Assembly: GCF_040807025.1 (NCBI RefSeq)
Contig: NC_090945.1
Coordinates: 72,613,088 to 72,677,087 of the forward strand
Source: Struthio camelus
Taxonomy: Eukaryota > Chordata > Aves > Struthioniformes > Struthionidae
Direction: 5' to 3'
Length of the DNA stretch: 64,000 bases
This document shows positions 1 through 11,077 of the stretch, in pieces. Every line of letters begins with the position of its first letter. Position 1 is the first letter of the stretch. The notes under the pieces are model-generated. The model saw only the letters and a list, made by a program, of their open reading frames with translations, made no database searches and had not been told where the DNA came from. Made by a program: the position numbers and the translations under genes.

Positions 1-2396
1 GACTCCCTGACTGAGGCCATGCAAATAACTGGTTCGTGCTGCAGAAAAGTTGCACGTGACAAAATAAGTTTACCAGTTTCAGTACACTTCTGCAATAAAA
101 GAGAAACATCAGCAGGTGTTAATGTGAACACGATCATTTGACTTAACTATAGTTAATTGATTTTAGTGTCAGCCAACCTCTAAGAAAATTTGTATGCATG
201 GATTCCTTAATGTAGAGCTTGGAAGGGTTCTGGAAGACAGACCTGTTTCAAGCAAACCAGTGGAATCAGAAAAAGCCTCCGAAACACTCTAACATCGCAC
301 AGCAAAACAAGTATTACCCAGCATAACAGAAAGCTGATCTCAAAGCCCCTCTTTCCCACCGCTCCCTGACTAGTGTTCCTTGCTGGATGATGGAGGGTGT
401 TGCCATGGTAGCCACTTTCCATTCATATCATAGAAGAAATATGACAGTTGTTTATCTGCTGTTCGCTACATTAACACTGTTTAATGAGCAAATAAACCTG
501 TAGCTGTTTAATGAGAAAATGAAGTGGCAATATTGAAGTTAATCAGAACGGGTAGGTAGGGATTGTACCGAACAGGAGTCTGTGAATTACGAGAAGGGAA
601 AGTGGGTGCCAAGGGGTAGGCGGGCTGCCTGCTCTCAGATCTCCCAAAGCCCCATGAGCACTTACAGATGCTCACCCCACAGACCGTGTCCTCATCCCTC
701 TCTCCTAAACCTCTCTTCTCACCCCTGCCTCATCCACCTGGCATCATACTGATTCCTCCTGATCCCTTGCTTTCTGCAACCTCCACCAAATTGCTGAGTG
801 GCCTGCCTTCCACAGCCTGGACCCTTGGCTGAATTGTCGCATTCCTTCCTAAAATCCTGCACCACCTCTGACCAGCCCCTTTTCTTCCTTTTCCTCAGAC
901 TATTGCCAGGAAGCTCAGTTTTGCCTACTTTGTTTAGCACTGCGGAGCTAGTCCTATAATTTGCACTTTTCTATTCCATTTGGCCTGTGAAACCGTGACC
1001 CTTTGCAACTACTATTTTTAGAGAAAGTTATTATTTGAATTATCAAAGTAGGGATTGGTTAATACAGAAAACACTTTTGCCTGAGAGGCCATTTAAAATT
1101 CAGACATTATGTTACCTAAATTGGATGCTTTAAAATGTTATCCTGGTCTATAGTTGTCTTCTGATAAGGCAGAAACGCGGTGCTCTGTCAAGAAGGTTGC
1201 ACCTTTTTTCCACCGAACCTGAAAGACAATAGCACCATTTAATACGAGTTGTTCAGAGACATCCAAGAGGTGCTTCTAAATTATCTCCTCTTCTTGCTAT
1301 GAGTCTTAAAATGCTTACAGATTAAGATCAATCAGTAAATTCTGCTAAAAATGCTTTTGAGTGTAAAATAGTTGGGAGAAAGAATTTTCTATGTTCCCCT
1401 TCATTGCATAATTCAAGTTTGAATTTTCATATGTTTTCAACTCTAAACAGTCAAAATACCTTTTGAACATTTGGGAAGACTGCGTAATTGTAGTCGATGA
1501 TTATGATGAAAGAATAATAGCAGAATATTTAAATCTGACCTGTTTCCTTCTGGATGAATTTGCACATTTTATATTTGAGAATATATATCTTAGAGAGAGA
1601 GAGAAATGTATTTCTTTGCCATATAAATGTGATGAAATATGTTTGTACATATATGCAATGAATATATGTATGTGGGCACATGTATGTGTATAAAATCAAA
1701 TGTATACACTGTTTACCATAAAAACATACAGCCTTTATTCCTATAAAGAGCCAAAAATTAAACTCCTTGTAAAAAAGTCACCATTTGTCTCTATGCATAA
1801 TACCTTTCCAATCTCACTTTCTATAATCAAGCAAAATCCCTAAGACTGCTTTAGAAAGTGCGCTTACTCTTGCTCTCTAAATTATGTTTCTGGTGAAGTA
1901 TCTTGTGTTGAGGAGGAAAATGTTGCCACTTGAAAAAAGAAATGATCTAAAAGATTCCTTTTGGGCAGGAGACATAATGTAATTTAAATGTAGCTTGAAG
2001 GAATTCCAGACATGGTGATGATGAGGTACCTGAGCTGCTAACTCTATGCCAGGACCTTCTGTTCACCGAAGGAGACGAATTATATGAACTTAACAGAGGA
2101 AGCAAAAGGTCAAGGCTGAAGGCCTGAAATGTGTGTAAGATTTTTAATCTTACTAAAAGCCTTTCAGATTGGAAAAAATGAGATCAAAGGATAAAAAAGG
2201 GCACTCTGAACTTCCTTTTCAATATTTTACTCATGGGACAAAAAAGTGCATATTCCATACAGCAGCAGACTAGTTGCAGACCGATTTCTAAAACGTCCTA
2301 GGCAGTAACCAAATTCAGACTTTGTTCAGCCCAGGCTCATCTCTGTTCTAAAATCAGTAGGCGGCGTTTCCTGGTGCTCCTTGGCAGCTCTAGTAT

Positions 2397-2475
2397 TTTT
2401 ACTAGAGCTATTTACTATTATTTACTAGAGCTCTAGTACATTTACTAGAGCTATTTTTACTATTCTTACTATTAA
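2397..2475. repeat. Short AT-rich tandem repeat with internal palindrome
   Basis: The word TTTACTAGAGCT occurs three times about 20-23 bases apart, near 2398, 2421 and 2441, and the spacers contain TTTACTATT-like words. The middle copy forms the perfect palindrome ACTAGAGCTCTAGT (2424-2437). It looks like local slippage or duplication rather than a transposon end. Confidence 0.6.
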
Positions 2476-4500
2476 GAATTTAGGATCTCTTTTGGTCAAT
2501 ATTAGGCACCTACGCTAGGATGCATGTAAAATTCAGACATCTAAATCCCAAGCAGCTGCTGTAGCAATGTCAGTTCAGCTACTGGCCAGCAAGTAACCAA
2601 ACCTCACAGGCTGCTCAGCCTTGACCCTCCAAGGCCCCTCTGCCCTCTGAAGGCCTTAGCCAAGAAGAGTCTCTGAATATTTTAAATCAATGATGGCTGG
2701 CTTTCAGTTCCAATCACTTATTTTAGAGCATAATCTGGAAAAAAGGAAAGTGTCACTCAGCTTTTATATTGTAAAAAATGGTCAGAGCTGCTGCTGAAAG
2801 TTTCAGGTTCCAAACCTGTCTGTACCTGGTGCTGGCCTTTTCTTTCCTTCCTTTTCAGGCTTTCCTCCTAATGGGAATTAGCAGACTATTAGTAGGACGT
2901 TCACAGCATGCCAGTCCACTCTGGTAGTCATGAGAGCGCAGTACGAGACACAAACACGTATTGGTAATGACAGGGAATAATTCATAAGAGGATTTTTTTT
3001 TTTTTTGTGAACTGGAATTTTCAACTCTGGGTTTTGGGAGCTTTTTTTGGTCCTTGCTGTATTTTGCAAACCTTGCAAACATGACCATGATATAAATATA
3101 TGCCATACACAATAGAAATGACTAAGTCAATAAAAATATTTATCCTCCTCAAAGCTATCTGCCCATGATAAAGCTTATAGAAAGTTATTTCCAGTCACAG
3201 CTGAGAAGGGATTTAGACACACAACAAGATAAAATCATCCTGTAAAATTTCTATTACACTAAGCTATCCTGGAAGAGCCAGCAAGCTTGCTGAAAGACAC
3301 AGTCCATCATCTGCTTCAGATGATAATATTGTAGGTATTCCCGATCTTCCCTCCCCTAACGCCATTATTGCTCACTGCAATCTTTACACTGCTGCAAAGA
3401 ACAAAGGCATGAAGATGCACGTTTGGTGCCCTGCTAATAATGAAAGTAGCCCTGTGTTATAGGTATTTTTGTGCACATAGGTGCTTTTAGACTGAAAATG
3501 CAGCTTTGTCTTTGAAAACACTGACACTTACAGAGGCATAATTTTATTCATAAGAGCATAGTGCAGTATATAGTTACCAGGGAACTAAAAATGCAGCCAG
3601 GGTTTGCTGCTCTGAGATATAATCAGAGAGAAACCGCTCTGTGTTGACCACGCTCAGCTCCTGTAAAGTTTGAAAGTTTCTACAGTTTAAAAAAAATAAG
3701 CAAACCTGAAAAAAAGACCTATTTCCACCCATCATCTGGCCAAATATTTCGTTTAGCATGCCAGCTTTAAAATCCCATCATCCACTAGCAGAGGACACCA
3801 ATAGCAATACTCATAAGAAGCCAGGACTGATAATTTCATTGCTGATCCAAGCCCACATCAATTCCTGAGGTCTTCTGCTGATTTAAATAGGCACTGAATC
3901 ATTCTGAAGATCTGATTAATCTAATTATAAGGTAGGGAAGAGGGCCACAGAAGAAAAAAGTCTGCGTATAATTATTAACACCAACATAGGTGTATACCGC
4001 AGCTACTGTGAAAGAGCAGTGACTGAAATCCTCCCATGGCCAAGCGTGGCAATTTTGGCACATGCAAACAGCAGCAGGACTTACCTCCCCTTACACTTTC
4101 CATCTGACGCATGCTCCACGTAGTGCCTCCAGTCTTGTCAGTCTCTTGAATGCTGAATTTATGTCTGATCAGCTTCTAAATGGCAAAAGATTGTGCTTAG
4201 TTTTATTTGTACCACAAGCCCTCCTAATTTTGAAATTTTTTTTGCTATGTGTACAAAAATATAAGAGTTCTCAGTAGGGAGCCCCTCTGCAGAGATACGC
4301 TAGATGTGGCGGGCAAAAGAAAAAAGCATGGTGAAAGCAAAAGCATAAAGTACCCAACTTCAGGAAAAAAATGCAGTATTTTTTCCCCTTTGAAAAGCAT
4401 TCTGTTTGTGCTCACTCTGAGAAAGTCATCTATGTTTCTTTAGCTTGGGAAAAAAAAAAACCCACAAACACACAAACACTTGTTAAAGTGCTAAAAAAAC

Positions 4501-4546
4501 CCTCTTAAATTTAAGCTCTTAAATTAAAGCTCTTAATTAAGAGCTC
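4501..4546. repeat. AGCTCTTAA repeat cluster with an 18-base perfect palindrome
   Basis: The word AAGCTCTTAA is repeated and ends in the perfect palindrome AGCTCTTAATTAAGAGCT at 4528-4545. A G-run follows directly at about 4551-4560. No flanking duplication or coding sequence suggests a mobile element. Confidence 0.55.
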
Positions 4547-5480
4547 TTGGTGGGGGGGGGTTGAATATCAAAAGAGTCTTTATGGTGTTTGCAGCATTTT
4601 ACATAAAATACTATAGTTTTATATCATCTATGTTGTGATTTCTTAAAAATTAACAAAGATGACCTTCATATATTCTGTTCTTACTTTGAAATGTGCTCCA
4701 CTGTCATGAATTAACTCAAACACAAAAGCTATAGACTACTGATGTACTGACCCGGGATGACATTATCCAGTGCTTTAGAATAAGCCATAAGAGAAGATTT
4801 GACTGGTTCAGAGGTAACGTTAACAGTGACAAGTATTGCAAGGTAATATTTATAAACAATAACACAAAACAGAAACTGAAAATAGTCAGGGATCTTGAAG
4901 GTCAGCCATCACTTGGAACTAGAAATACTAAGTAATGATGACTCAAAGCCAAACCGCACTCTATATTCAAATTATTAAAGCACAAGGGACAAAAAAAAAT
5001 ATATCCCAAAAACCTGAGCTCGCAATAAGTGATCATGCTTAATTAGGGAGTAAAATGCATGACCAGAGTAAGGTGACTTTCATGGAAATAAACATGTTGA
5101 TGGGAGGTACAAAATCATTTGGACAGATGAGTTCCCGAGTGACACCACAAGGAGAGGATGATTATAAAACCCTACTTGCTGTTCCAGTGAATTCTACACT
5201 ATGGATAGGCAAAGGCATCAGTGCTTAAAAGGGAAACCATTTCAAAAAAGTAGGGCAGCAGTTTCATCTAATAGAAACTGATTAAAACAATCCTTTTTGG
5301 GGGATGCTGTCACCAAAATAGACTGTCCTTTTATACTTGAAGGCGAGATACACATTTCCTTAGAAATTTTATCTTGCTAATTCCGAACGCTATAGCTCTG
5401 CCCATGGCAAGTAAATAAGACACATTGAAGGCAACAAATTGACCCTATGTTACAAGCCAAGAAAAGGGTTTTCTTTCAGA

Positions 5481-6195
5481 TCACAGAATCACAGAACGGC
5501 CAAGGTTGGAAGGGACCTCGGGAGATCACCTAGTCCAACCCCCCCTGCTCAAGCAGGGTCCTCTACAGCACATTGCACAGGATCGCGTCCAGACAGCTTT
5601 TGAATATCTCCAGCAAAGGAGACTCCACTAGCTCTCGGGGCAACCTGTGCCAGCGCTCTGCCACCCTCACAGGAAAGAAGTTTTTCCTAAGATTCAGCCA
5701 GAACTGCCTGTGGTTCAGTTTGTGCCCGTTGCCTCTTGTCCTGTCGCTGGGCACCACACAGAAGACTCTGGCCCCAACTTCTTGACATTGTCCCTTCAGA
5801 TACTTGCACACATTGATCAGATCGCCTCTCAGTCTTCTCTTCTCCAGGCTCAACAGGCCCACCTCTCGCAGAGGACAGATGCTCCGGTCCCCTCATCATC
5901 TTTGTAGCCCTCCGCTGGACTCTCTCCAGTAGGGCCATGTCTCTCTTGTACTGGGGAGCCCACAATTGGACACAGTGCTCCAGGTGAGGCCTCAGCAGGG
6001 CTGAGGAGAGGGGCAGGATCACCTCCCTCCACCTGCTGGCAACACTCTGCCTAACGCACCCCAGGATCCCATTGGCCTTTTTGGTCACAAGGGCACATTG
6101 CTGCCTCGTGCTTAACTTGGCATCCAGGACACCCACATCTTTCTCTGCAGAGCTACTTTCCAGCAGGTCAACCCCCAGCCTGTACTGGTGAATAT
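5481..6195 (-). mobile_element. CR1 LINE, 5'-truncated copy (end of ORF2 plus 3' tail)
   Basis: The element reads on the minus strand. Its 3' end is the typical CR1 terminus (TTGGAAGGGACCTCGGGAG seen on the plus strand) followed by two octamer-like units, ATTCTGTG then ATTCTGTG. Upstream it encodes the C-terminal part of the CR1 ORF2 polyprotein beyond the reverse transcriptase core, with recognisable words such as SREVILPL-like [45 protein letters not shown] and [14 protein letters not shown]. The coding part lies in two frames: about 6195-5868, then about 5862-5563, so at least one indel separates them near 5865. The copy is cut off at about 6195, as is usual for CR1. It lies 3.4 kb beyond the DRD5 stop codon. 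It is the best preserved CR1 of the window and therefore probably the youngest. Confidence 0.95.
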
Positions 6196-9053
6196 GGCCT
6201 TCTAGCAAAAAGAGTAATTTCTATCTGTCTTTCAAAGCAGAAATGTTTCCTTTCTGATGCTCCTGGGCTCCAAGGAGGGAAGCCCCTGACACGCACATAT
6301 TCCAGGGAGGGAGATTACATTGTGCAGTCACCATCAGAAAGCATTTACCCACTGAAGTCACAAATTAAAAATTACTAATGGAAAGTGGCAATTTGAACAG
6401 TTTACCGTATTGTCCTAATTATGCTCCCTAATTCTGGAGTCAAGCTAAAAATTGTCTTCCTTCAGACTTGATTGAAGACAGGACTGAATGTTTTTAACAT
6501 ACTGTGCAAAGTCATTACCATATAAACCTGACAATGGATATCTGTTGCGCTTGCATGCCAAAGTTAGCCCATCAACTTATTTCAGAAACTTAGGTGGGTG
6601 AAGACTGAACAAAAAGAAAAGCACCTAACAAGTGAATCACTCACATCTTCTTGCCCACATCTAGCCATCTAGTGTGTCTGTGTGGAGAGGTGGGTGCCTC
6701 AAAAAGGGATCCAAAAGCCATGCTGCAAAGGGAGCCTTGTAGGACTAAATAGAAGGAATCTCTCAAGGAAGGGTCTTTGGTTCCTCATTTGGACTGTACA
6801 CTTGCGATTCAGGGTATTGACCCTGTTCGTTGGGGAAAAAAGGAGCTGCAAATCCTCTTGCCCTGAAAGCTCTTCTTCTGTAGAGCCTGGTGCTCAGAGC
6901 GCTCACCCAGGCGCGGGACTGCTGGGTCCCATGTCCCGTTCAGCCGGGGCCATTCCAGCTCGCAGCTTCGATCTCCAGGGAAAGATCACAGCATCAGCGT
7001 AGGGACTCTTCTGAAGAGGAAAGGCTAGTAGAGGGGAGGGACACTCCGCTGCTATGACTGAAAATATTCCACTACTCAGAATGGAACAAAAAACGTTACT
7101 GGACCAGAGAGTAACACACAGAGCAGCAGCATTGCCCAGTCTGTTGGCTTGCAGGTGCTCAGGAAGAGATCTGTTTTTCATTTCCCATTTCCCTAGACTG
7201 GTTCTGATTTATGCATAATATTGGATAAAATACAGAGGTTGCCCTGGGAGCTGGAATCGGAACCAGGTACCACTTGCATCTGAATACCTTAGGCTTTTTA
7301 CACAGATTCAGAAACTTTTAACATGTTATACTACCCTCAAAACTTGAGTAGTAACTAACAGATACAAAAATCTAAGTTCTGGTTGGGATATTTTATCACT
7401 GCACCACCATCATGTTGATTTCTACCCACAAAAGGCCCCTTTCATTTTTATTTGGGAAAATGATTTATTCCAGATGATTATTACCTAACCAGAAGGGCTA
7501 GGACTACGGTTAGACAATTAAAGCAATGTTTGATTGCTTCAGTAGAGAAACAATAGCATGTTCACCATAGATGTGGAGGCTGAACATGATTATTGGCATT
7601 GGATTTCTGTTTTTCCAGCTTTCCTAAAGCACAATCACAATATGCTTTTCTGAGGACGGCTGTAAAAGGGCCATTAAATTGAGATTTGACATCAACAAGG
7701 AATGAAAATACTCAGACAGATTTCAACCTTAAATAACAAAGAGGCAATGAAAAAGATAACCCAAAACAACCATGTAGGCAACTAATGTCATACACCACAC
7801 ACACAAAACATTGCTTGCAGATGAGCCCAGATTGCAGCAGACGCAACTGCGAGGGCATTTTGGCTATATGCTTTCCACGCCTCTTCCACCCCGAGTCCCA
7901 CATGGAGACAAGGCGACCCTTTGCTGGCCAGCATTAGGGGATTGACTTCCAAAAAGGTTCAGTCCTGAATGTACGGCTTGCATGGCTTGCAGTGCCTATT
8001 TACACAAGTTCCAGTGGAGAACAGCTGGCCAGTGGGGATCCTGTTCTTACCCATTGAGCACCTAGACAGCCCCCGCACCCAGGCAGGGGCTTGGGGGAGG
8101 CCCCGGCAGGGGCTGGCCGGGGCCAGTAAGGTCAATTAGTGCCCCAGACCCCGGCAGAGAGTCAATCAGGACTGCACTGATTCGATTTAAATCTTTTCAG
8201 CTCATGGCACGGGTATTTTAAAAAGGCAAACATATTGCAATTTTATTCAGAGGGAATTAGCCCAAAGTTGAAATAAATATCAGTAGTGCTTTTACTGCCT
8301 TTGATCATTTGTCTTGGAAATAATATCACTTCTGATTTCTGAGTTGAAAGTGTGCACACGTTTTTAAATGATATACTCCATCTGATTTAAATGTTTGAAG
8401 AGAAACAAAGTTTAAAATATACTTTTACAACCTTTTATGGACTGCTTTATAGAGTCTAAGAAGTCTAAATATATGTGGCATTTCAAGAATTGTTAATAAT
8501 TTCCAGTAAAGAAAAGAAATATCTACATAAAATACATCAATAGCATTTTCTCTTCTCTTGGCATGAGTGAGTTCTCTAATGCATTGAGTCAATGCTGGGA
8601 ACTGCTAATTAGTAATATCATTTTCAAAATCAATTATTTTTAGAAACATTTTAATCCTATCAACAACCTTTTCTCATTAATAGTATCTTTAAAAAGCAAA
8701 TTCAAGTACAGAATTAAGTGAAAAATGTTAATGACTGTTAAGTATGTATGCTTGATATAGCTACAAAGAGGAAATCACAGATAGTGATAGCATCAATTAT
8801 ACTAAGACCAAAAAAATAGGCATAAATCTAGCTGTAAGTAGACACATGTAAAAGAGCTCATTTAGGTCAACCGCTCCCTTGAGCCTTGCTGTTATCCAAA
8901 AATTATATTTCTATATAGACTATCTTGATTTTAAAATAGTAGGTTTTAGTAGTTAGTTATTCTAACCATTCAAATAGACATGTTAAAGTTTGAGTACTTG
9001 TAAGCCTTTCAGGGTGATAAATGAAAGATAATAACCCTTTGATAAATGTAACT
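6196..9053. other. Non-coding DNA between CR1 and the DRD5 3' end
   Basis: No recognisable gene. The frames present are short and without domains. A GC-rich islet at about 8065-8160 contrasts with its AT-rich surroundings and carries a perfect hairpin, listed separately. The stretch 8200-9050 is very AT-rich. Confidence 0.5.
8099..8124. repeat. Perfect GC-rich hairpin (9-base stem, 8-base loop)
   Basis: GGCCCCGGC at 8099-8107 and its exact reverse complement GCCGGGGCC at 8116-8124 enclose the loop AGGGGCTG. The hairpin lies in an isolated GC-rich islet about 1.5 kb past the DRD5 stop. No T-run or known structural RNA accompanies it, so a role is not established. Confidence 0.6.
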
Positions 9054-9063
9054 TTTATTTATT
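9054..9063 (-). terminator. Candidate DRD5 polyadenylation signal
   Basis: On the minus strand this reads AATAAATAAA, two overlapping canonical hexamers, about 560 bases after the DRD5 stop codon. It is the first strong AATAAA seen past the gene. Use of the site is inferred, not shown. Confidence 0.4.
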
Positions 9064-9622
9064 CAACTGTGGAAACATGGCAAGGATATTGTAGGCAACA
9101 ACACTGTCTAGGAGAACATGGATTTCACATAAACTGTTTTGGCAGAAACACACATTTAAATAATCATCCAAATCACCACCTCACTACTCCCATCTTTAAA
9201 AAAAAAAGAGAGAGAAAAAACAAAAAATCTGAACAAATGAATAGCGTAGGAGAATTCTTCTCTGTTTAATGTCTATGCCAGCTTCAGTATCTATCTCCAT
9301 TTTTAAGAGTCATAATACTTAGCACTAATAATGGCACCTTTCATTTGCAAACATGTTATAAACATCAACTGATTGTAATCGTACCACAACATCTCTCCAC
9401 AGCTAATCAAGGAGAGCTCGTAGTCTGGGGGAGCGCTGAATTAAGTTGGTTCTGGCACCTCTCTGTACGACAGTGTCTAAATCCTGCAAAGTGCTACACA
9501 TACAAGGGAGTTTAGCATGAAGTGACTGACTGAACTATAGCATAAAATCAAGCAGGTTTTTCCATTCAGTGCTAATATTTTGTTGTGCAATCCAAGAACA
9601 TCTGACCAGGACAGGATGCAAT

Positions 9623-11077
9623 TTAATGTAAACCATTTGAAGTGAAAGGTGTTATTTTGCCTAGTGAAATCTCCCCCTCACAGTCCAGCTCGCACACAGA
9701 GTCGGTGGCAATCTCGTGGTCAGGGCAGATCTGGGACACCCTATCAAAAGGGTCCTCACGATTTTCCTCACAATCAACCACATTTGGGATCATGTTGACA
9801 TAGGCAGTCACTATCTCCTTGTGAAAAAGGGTGTCCTGGTTGTAAGAGATAAGCTCGTTGCTTATATTAACGGTTTCCACCGGAGTACTAGAGCAAAACT
9901 GGCTGCACCCCAGGAGGTTGGAGAAGACCTTCCTAAAGTCAGCATTGAAGGCATAGATGATCGGGTTGAGGGAGGAGTTGGCCCAACCAAACCAGACGAA
10001 GATATTAAAGGTGGTCTCACTGACGCAGGGAAGGCCAGCATGGGGGTCGCTGGGGGGGCTCTCGCAGAAGGGAACCATGCAGTTCAAGATAAAGAACGGC
10101 AGCCAGCAGCAGACAAAGACTCCCATGATGACAGAGAGAGTCTTCAACACCTTGGTCTCTTTCCTGATGGAGGACTTGAGGCTAGTGTGATGGTGACAGT
10201 CAATGGGGTTCCTCCGGCAACTCTGCGCGTGCTCCGCTGCCCTCTCCAAGGATGAGATCCGACGAATCTGCACCTGGGCAATGCGGTAGATCCGAGTGTA
10301 GGTAACTATCATGATAGCCACTGGGATATAAAAACTGATGAGGGAGGAGGAAATAGCGTAAGTTCTGTTGAGGCTGGAGTCACAGCTCTCTGATGGTCCA
10401 GTGAGGGTATCATTGCTGCCAGAGGTCCCGTCAGAGGGTCTCATTGCCACTAATGCCACCCACGTGGTGCTCATGTCTTCTGCCCAGGTGGTGACAGCAC
10501 CCATTGCTGCCCAGTCAGATCCACCTCCAATATCCCCAGCAGCAGCAACAACATCCCCACCTTTGTGCCAGTTGAGCTGGACGGGGATGAAGGAGATGAG
10601 CACAGACAAAGCCCACGCCACGCTGATCATCACCAGAGCCAACCTTTGGGTCATCTTCCTTTCATACCGGAATGGGCTGGAAATAGCCCAGTACCTGTCC
10701 ACGCTAATCACGCAGAGGTTCAGGATGGAGGCCGTGGAGCACATGATATCAAAGGCCACCCAGACGTTGCAGAAAGCCCCGAAGGGCCAGTACCCGGCCA
10801 CTTCAGCCACTGCTTTCCAGGGCATCACTAGCAGAGCCACCAGCAGGTCCGAGACGGCCAGGGACACGATGAAGATGTTGGTGACCTTGGTCCTCAGGTG
10901 CCGGTAGCGGACGATGGCCGCGCACACCAGCACGTTGCCGAAGAGCGTCCAGAGGATGAGCAGGGCCAGCAGGCTGCCCGCCGCCACCTGCGCCGCCCCG
11001 GGGGCGCCCGCCGGCCCCCGCGCCCCGCCGGGGGGCCCCGCCGCCGGCGGCAGCAGGCTGGGGCCGCCCCGCGGCAT
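9623..11077 (-). CDS. DRD5: D(1B)/D5 dopamine receptor, intronless coding region
   Basis: This is a Gs-coupled class A receptor of the plasma membrane that binds dopamine and raises cAMP. The 484-residue frame is uninterrupted, near human DRD5 (477). Visible landmarks are Asp110 (3.32, amine binding), DRY at 127-129, Cys103 and Cys232 for the extracellular disulfide, Ser244/245/248 in TM5, CWLP at 324-327, NPIIY at 371-375, and likely palmitoylated Cys391/Cys395. The C-terminus [11 protein letters not shown] matches the DRD5 ending rather than DRD1. The start was chosen at MPRGGP, where a purine sits at -3 and the length fits; the frame stays open 145 codons further upstream, but that part is low-complexity Arg/Gly. 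Oddities: the second extracellular loop (about 170-232) is longer than in human and rich in Gly, Ala and Ser, with sequons at Asn222 and Asn237. The N-terminus is Pro/Gly/Ala-rich and has no N-glycosylation sequon. Confidence 0.97.
   Translation of the reverse strand: MPRGGPSLLPPAAGPPGGARGPAGAPGAAQVAAGSLLALLILWTLFGNVLVCAAIVRYRHLRTKVTNIFIVSLAVSDLLVALLVMPWKAVAEVAGYWPFGAFCNVWVAFDIMCSTASILNLCVISVDRYWAISSPFRYERKMTQRLALVMISVAWALSVLISFIPVQLNWHKGGDVVAAAGDIGGGSDWAAMGAVTTWAEDMSTTWVALVAMRPSDGTSGSNDTLTGPSESCDSSLNRTYAISSSLISFYIPVAIMIVTYTRIYRIAQVQIRRISSLERAAEHAQSCRRNPIDCHHHTSLKSSIRKETKVLKTLSVIMGVFVCCWLPFFILNCMVPFCESPPSDPHAGLPCVSETTFNIFVWFGWANSSLNPIIYAFNADFRKVFSNLLGCSQFCSSTPVETVNISNELISYNQDTLFHKEIVTAYVNMIPNVVDCEENREDPFDRVSQICPDHEIATDSVCELDCEGEISLGKITPFTSNGLH

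Larger units (their letters stand above)
1..5480. other. Non-coding 3' flank of DRD5, distal part
   Basis: AT-rich DNA without an open frame that resembles a known protein. The longest frames are under 100 codons and lack a recognisable domain. It holds a T-run near 2992-3006, a short tandem/inverted repeat at 2397-2475 and a palindromic cluster at 4501-4546. In mammals SLC2A9 lies next to DRD5, but I see no SLC2A9 exon here; if synteny holds it would lie further left. Confidence 0.55.
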
